In this document: one piece after another, positions 63,101 to 64,000 of the stretch
Layout of the letters: every line of letters begins with the position of its first letter
Position numbering within the stretch: position 1 is the stretch's first letter
Assembly: GCF_018255755.1 (NCBI RefSeq)
Contig: NZ_CP073766.1
Coordinates: 6,880,501-6,944,500, forward strand
Direction: 5' to 3'
DNA from: Chitinophaga sp. HK235
GTDB taxonomy: Bacteria; Bacteroidota; Bacteroidia; Chitinophagales; Chitinophagaceae
Length of the DNA: 64,000 bases
Translations under genes and position numbers: made by a program
The notes under the pieces: model-generated
Databases searched by the model: none
What the model was told of the DNA's origin: nothing
Seen by the model: only the letters and a program-made list of their open reading frames with translations

Positions 63101-63644
63101 GATAAACCTTACAGCAGATGCATCTGCGCTGGTATCCCAACCGGGTCAGTACCTGGCTAACGATCCGCTGGGATGTTATGTAAGAAGGCAGGTAGATGGA
63201 TTATATCAGGTCGGATTTCATCCTGTTAAAGATAAAAGTTACCTGTTCTCTGCTTGGGTAAAAGACGGAGGTATTACAAATAGTCAACCTGCCCTGGACA
63301 TCAAGGTAAATGGCGCCTCTTTGGACTATAAGGTTACAGCAGTAGTAGAGCGTTGGAAGAAAATAGAAGGTTCCTTCACCGTAAATGCACAGGTGATGAC
63401 ATTGTCCATCCCTGCTGCCGGCAATATCTATATCGATGATATCCGCATTTTCCCGTATCAGGCCATTATGCAGACTTTTGCTTACGATGATAAAACTTTA
63501 CGGTTGATGGCGACTTTGGATGAGAACAATTTTGCCACCTTCTATGAATATGATGATGAAGGGATACTGATCCGGGTGAAAAAGGAAACAGAAAGAGGGA
63601 TTATGACCTTAAAGGAAACTCGTAACTGGTTGAAGCAAAATTAA
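57102..63644 (+). CDS. Giant Rhs-shell-like surface protein with PA14 domain
   Basis: A 2180-aa protein of a large, poorly described Bacteroidota family. After an N-terminal hydrophobic segment comes GPTQPEQKQF, then DHFTGSFKYNIPLLDIDGYPVNL and the Rhs/TcB-like GLGWNLNVGAINR (~91-105). Residues ~130-330 alternate in glycine-rich strands as in a barrel. A long beta-rich body follows. A PA14-like domain lies at ~1623-1753, a jelly-roll-like carbohydrate-binding segment at ~1985-2115, and the last 50 residues read like one Rhs/YD repeat (FYEYDDEGILIRVKKETERG). No Rhs core or toxin domain and no T9SS sorting domain is seen. It starts inside an ATGA overlap with the lipoprotein gene. It could be a secreted shell or a surface adhesin. 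Confidence 0.75.
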   Translation: MILQRVSTKKRVAAFFLLLWSVETFAPLKSLALSSGPTQPEQKQFQPASVNEMVDHFTGSFKYNIPLLDIDGYPVNLNYASGAGIDDEASWVGLGWNLNVGAINRQLRGLPDDFNGDAVETEHSTKPKVTYGGRGTVRGELLGMNIGKLSGSLSVGIFSDNYNGIGAEFGANAGLSISPGNARALTGNVNIGFNSNTSSGVSTTIGASLDYNYFKQYNGTISAGVSASLGYNSRQGFKELTLGHTYSQGGDPLMLGYSFAFNTPSVSPKINFGYKNTSASFSAEFGGTGWALFGGGGFTGYYSKQEIISRSHIAFGYGALYAHNGTSKKDALMDFMREKENPVIPTIPNLAVPILTPDLFSYTSQASSGQFKLNRGNAAVIFDNYAKDATSNTSIGSDYGIGAYFHGGVTLYKQDASNISGKWTTDNNYLSIGDYQLDASKLDEQQAYFKMTGEQQAESSEFVNLVGGDKLVNVPLNGKGTSNRLKDKNNNTVSTGTPLKKNGRQLGNSVISYQTAKEANTDGAANAIKNYPLLNASYVAQSCPSGTDFPRLSSMRKEHHISSMTVTETDGKRIVYGLPVYSVKQDEYSFALKSGTVPDDDNLVDFPISNDKPVESNDGDAFFHHEAQSPYASSYLLTAILSPDYVDVTNNGITPDDIGTAVKFNYSKLASTYKWRTPMKEGKAQFNRGLQADPLDDKGSIMMGEKEIWYLQSIETKTKVVYFITEDRLDGLGVMNLNGKPDPGVKLRRLKEIRMYSRADMQTPIKTVVLDYGYDLCNGLPNVDVQNTSKGKLTLTGIYFKYASSEKGKFHKYKFEYGANANYAYMSSDRWGNYKSKNANRNAGWGDLKNDEFPYVIQDPVTANANAALWNLSKITLPSGGIIDVNYEAGDYAYVQDRKAMQMVVIRKMIDIDGKETLSLAQAKGFRINTPGPLRGSGNAELLRNFIIDYLNGRNDFYARLKVNVSDSPDSEAAALYEIIPAYGELSSVKDNKDGTCDIYFKDVNDGGTNVNPFLSAAWQRMRLDYPMYAYPGYKNRLTGEPPLAQALVALVNSIRNIAELRVTFNERALKKGFAGKVDLTKSFARLVKADGHKIGGASRVRSIKLSDNWNQIAGGVNTAASYGQQYEYTIEENGKQISSGVASYEPYVGGDENPMRMPIPYSQISKGSLTNFFYLEEPFGESLFPAPQVGYRKVVVRALDEEGKADPDNATGWQQSEFYTAKDYPVLVETQAKPDVWQNGPYSWANFVGGTEIYELIMSQGYVVSLNDMHGKPKSEKVFNQTGAEISSVSYFYKSDPIDGGRMKLNNEVSTIDERGVVRQSEVLGREIELVTDMREQEYKDMGTSVQIGADVFPIGPWVMGIGHTPRKENDSYRLFRSAVTLKTIMQTGILDHVTKMINGSSATSTNLVFDRNTGNPVVTSNTNAFNDPVYTVSLPAYWKYTGMSGAYKNINTNFTGFTTDIKGVINTKFWPYLASGDELEDGAGVRYWVISTPTDTDNTKKMRLVNDAGNTVISYTGAVKVIRSGYRNQLGDVTASIMCLANPVSNGSLNVFSNGDAAAYKVLNAGVKLYEEAWNGTPCVNCPSGTLSSDGLFCVTSPTSVANDNLTLTTGSTSVNNYGLQGAKFYSTEQATNHDWAVANSTIWGTNDPNGGTIGRLNNVGVWVGNTALRTWFGIETCINIPHDGTYSIGYACDNFMRVSVDGSPFTSLLANDQTTFRYWYVRPKYLTAGKHTLLIQMNNDTELATVGLEIYDATPQELSGADGLAISRKVFSTRDFIDQSIRKSYNSYLYGNGENNPPTRRLFNCSSGTLDLCSDPIVCKTPSPQAFNPYLMGMLGNWRVSEEKAFLTTRTDQQLATDKPGVNVRNSGYLKSYMPYWYFNNTSNAWEASQASTQWVTSRYVTAYDKYGQEEENRDALNNYSSVLFGYNNTVSSAVAKNAMKREIYYEGFEDYKFNTGCNYMAGCVTAQFSMNAALGSVNPNPEESHSGNYSLKLTRAINLTADASALVSQPGQYLANDPLGCYVRRQVDGLYQVGFHPVKDKSYLFSAWVKDGGITNSQPALDIKVNGASLDYKVTAVVERWKKIEGSFTVNAQVMTLSIPAAGNIYIDDIRIFPYQAIMQTFAYDDKTLRLMATLDENNFATFYEYDDEGILIRVKKETERGIMTLKETRNWLKQN

Positions 63645-63666
63645 TTTAAAGCTATTACTCCTTACT

Positions 63667-64000
63667 ATGAGAAAATTTAATTTAATACTGAAGATAGGAT
63701 TGTCAGTGCTGATCGTGTTAATAGTGGCAATAAGCTATGCGTGGGATAAAAACAACTGGCATTTTCAGTTGGCCGGACAAGCCGCCAACACTGTACCTGA
63801 AGAGGTAGCAGGAGCATCGTTTACAGAAGCAGATAAACAGACTATGCTGAAGGTATTTACCATATTAAGAAAAGGGATGTCCGGGCAGCAGATGAGCATT
63901 GAGGGCACCATTAGTATCAAAGACCCGCAGGACTCTGCCGCATCGGGGACCAAACCGTTTGTTTTCTCCCGGGATGGCGCTTCTTATTACTATGCTCTTG
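63667..64000 (+). CDS. Membrane-anchored protein, 3'-truncated by the window
   Basis: Starts 22 bases after the giant's stop, with ATG at 63667; 111 codons are visible and the frame runs off the end. The N-terminus has one hydrophobic segment (LILKIGLSVLIVLIVAISYAW, ~6-26), either an uncleaved anchor or a signal peptide, then a polar domain with GQQMSIEGTISIKDPQDS. Not recognised as a family. Its position suggests it is the fifth gene of the Rhs-like operon. Confidence 0.65.
   Translation, partial: MRKFNLILKIGLSVLIVLIVAISYAWDKNNWHFQLAGQAANTVPEEVAGASFTEADKQTMLKVFTILRKGMSGQQMSIEGTISIKDPQDSAASGTKPFVFSRDGASYYYAL

Overview
The window reads as chromosomal DNA from a Bacteroidota bacterium, most likely a Chitinophagaceae member close to Chitinophaga (inference). 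The supporting signs are promoters of the Bacteroidota type (TTG or TTTG, about 20 bases, then TAnnTTTG), the almost complete absence of Shine-Dalgarno sequences, a type IX secretion (T9SS) type B adhesin beside a PorP/SprF gene and an OmpA-family gene, the gene order parA-parB-DUF5683-dapB, a metal-dependent KdsA, and a tmRNA whose tag reads GESNYAMAA.

Layout. 1-9.9 kb: the end of hutG, a CHAD protein, a small exported protein, purU, a YfcE-like phosphodiesterase, a DUF4421 protein, a LOG-family protein, an HD-like protein, aconitase and a tiny PspC protein. 10-16 kb: kdsA and a short-chain threonine dehydrogenase are divergent, followed by a sulfate-assimilation run (cysH-cysD-cysN) with an Rrf2 regulator upstream. 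16-20 kb: a lysine/chromosome-segregation block on the minus strand (UPF0173 hydrolase, parA, parB, DUF5683, dapB). 20-28.6 kb: a membrane metallophosphoesterase, two beta-barrel proteins, lon, pdxJ and ahcY. 29-42 kb: a surface-display operon with a 2415-residue Calx-beta adhesin, PorP/SprF, an OmpA/PD40 lipoprotein and a propeller/Calx-beta protein. 42-47.5 kb: a GNAT acetyltransferase, a DsbA-like protein, a PrsW protease, a PolX-like protein, a histone H1-like protein, L27 and L21. 47.8-52.5 kb: a GH3-family enzyme, dxr, rseP and ssrA. 53-64 kb: an AT-richer, tightly coupled operon of exported proteins around a 2180-residue Rhs-shell-like giant with a PA14 domain, running off the end of the window.

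How the parts work together. The cys genes reduce sulfate to sulfite, with the Rrf2 protein as probable regulator. The 29-42 kb operon combines a cargo adhesin with the partner proteins usually found next to type B T9SS cargo. The last operon starts just past the 3' end of ssrA, a common integration site, and differs in base composition, so it is the best candidate here for an acquired and poorly described system.

Other structure worth attention: three convergent gene pairs are separated by related cassettes in which imperfect inverted repeats flank a unique perfect terminator hairpin. An inverted pair of REP-like palindromes shares a CTAAAG core upstream of polX. A palindrome sits over the Rrf2 promoter. 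The adhesin has a three-module super-repeat of about 350 residues. The PolX-like protein appears to have lost its polymerase aspartates but kept its PHP nuclease residues.
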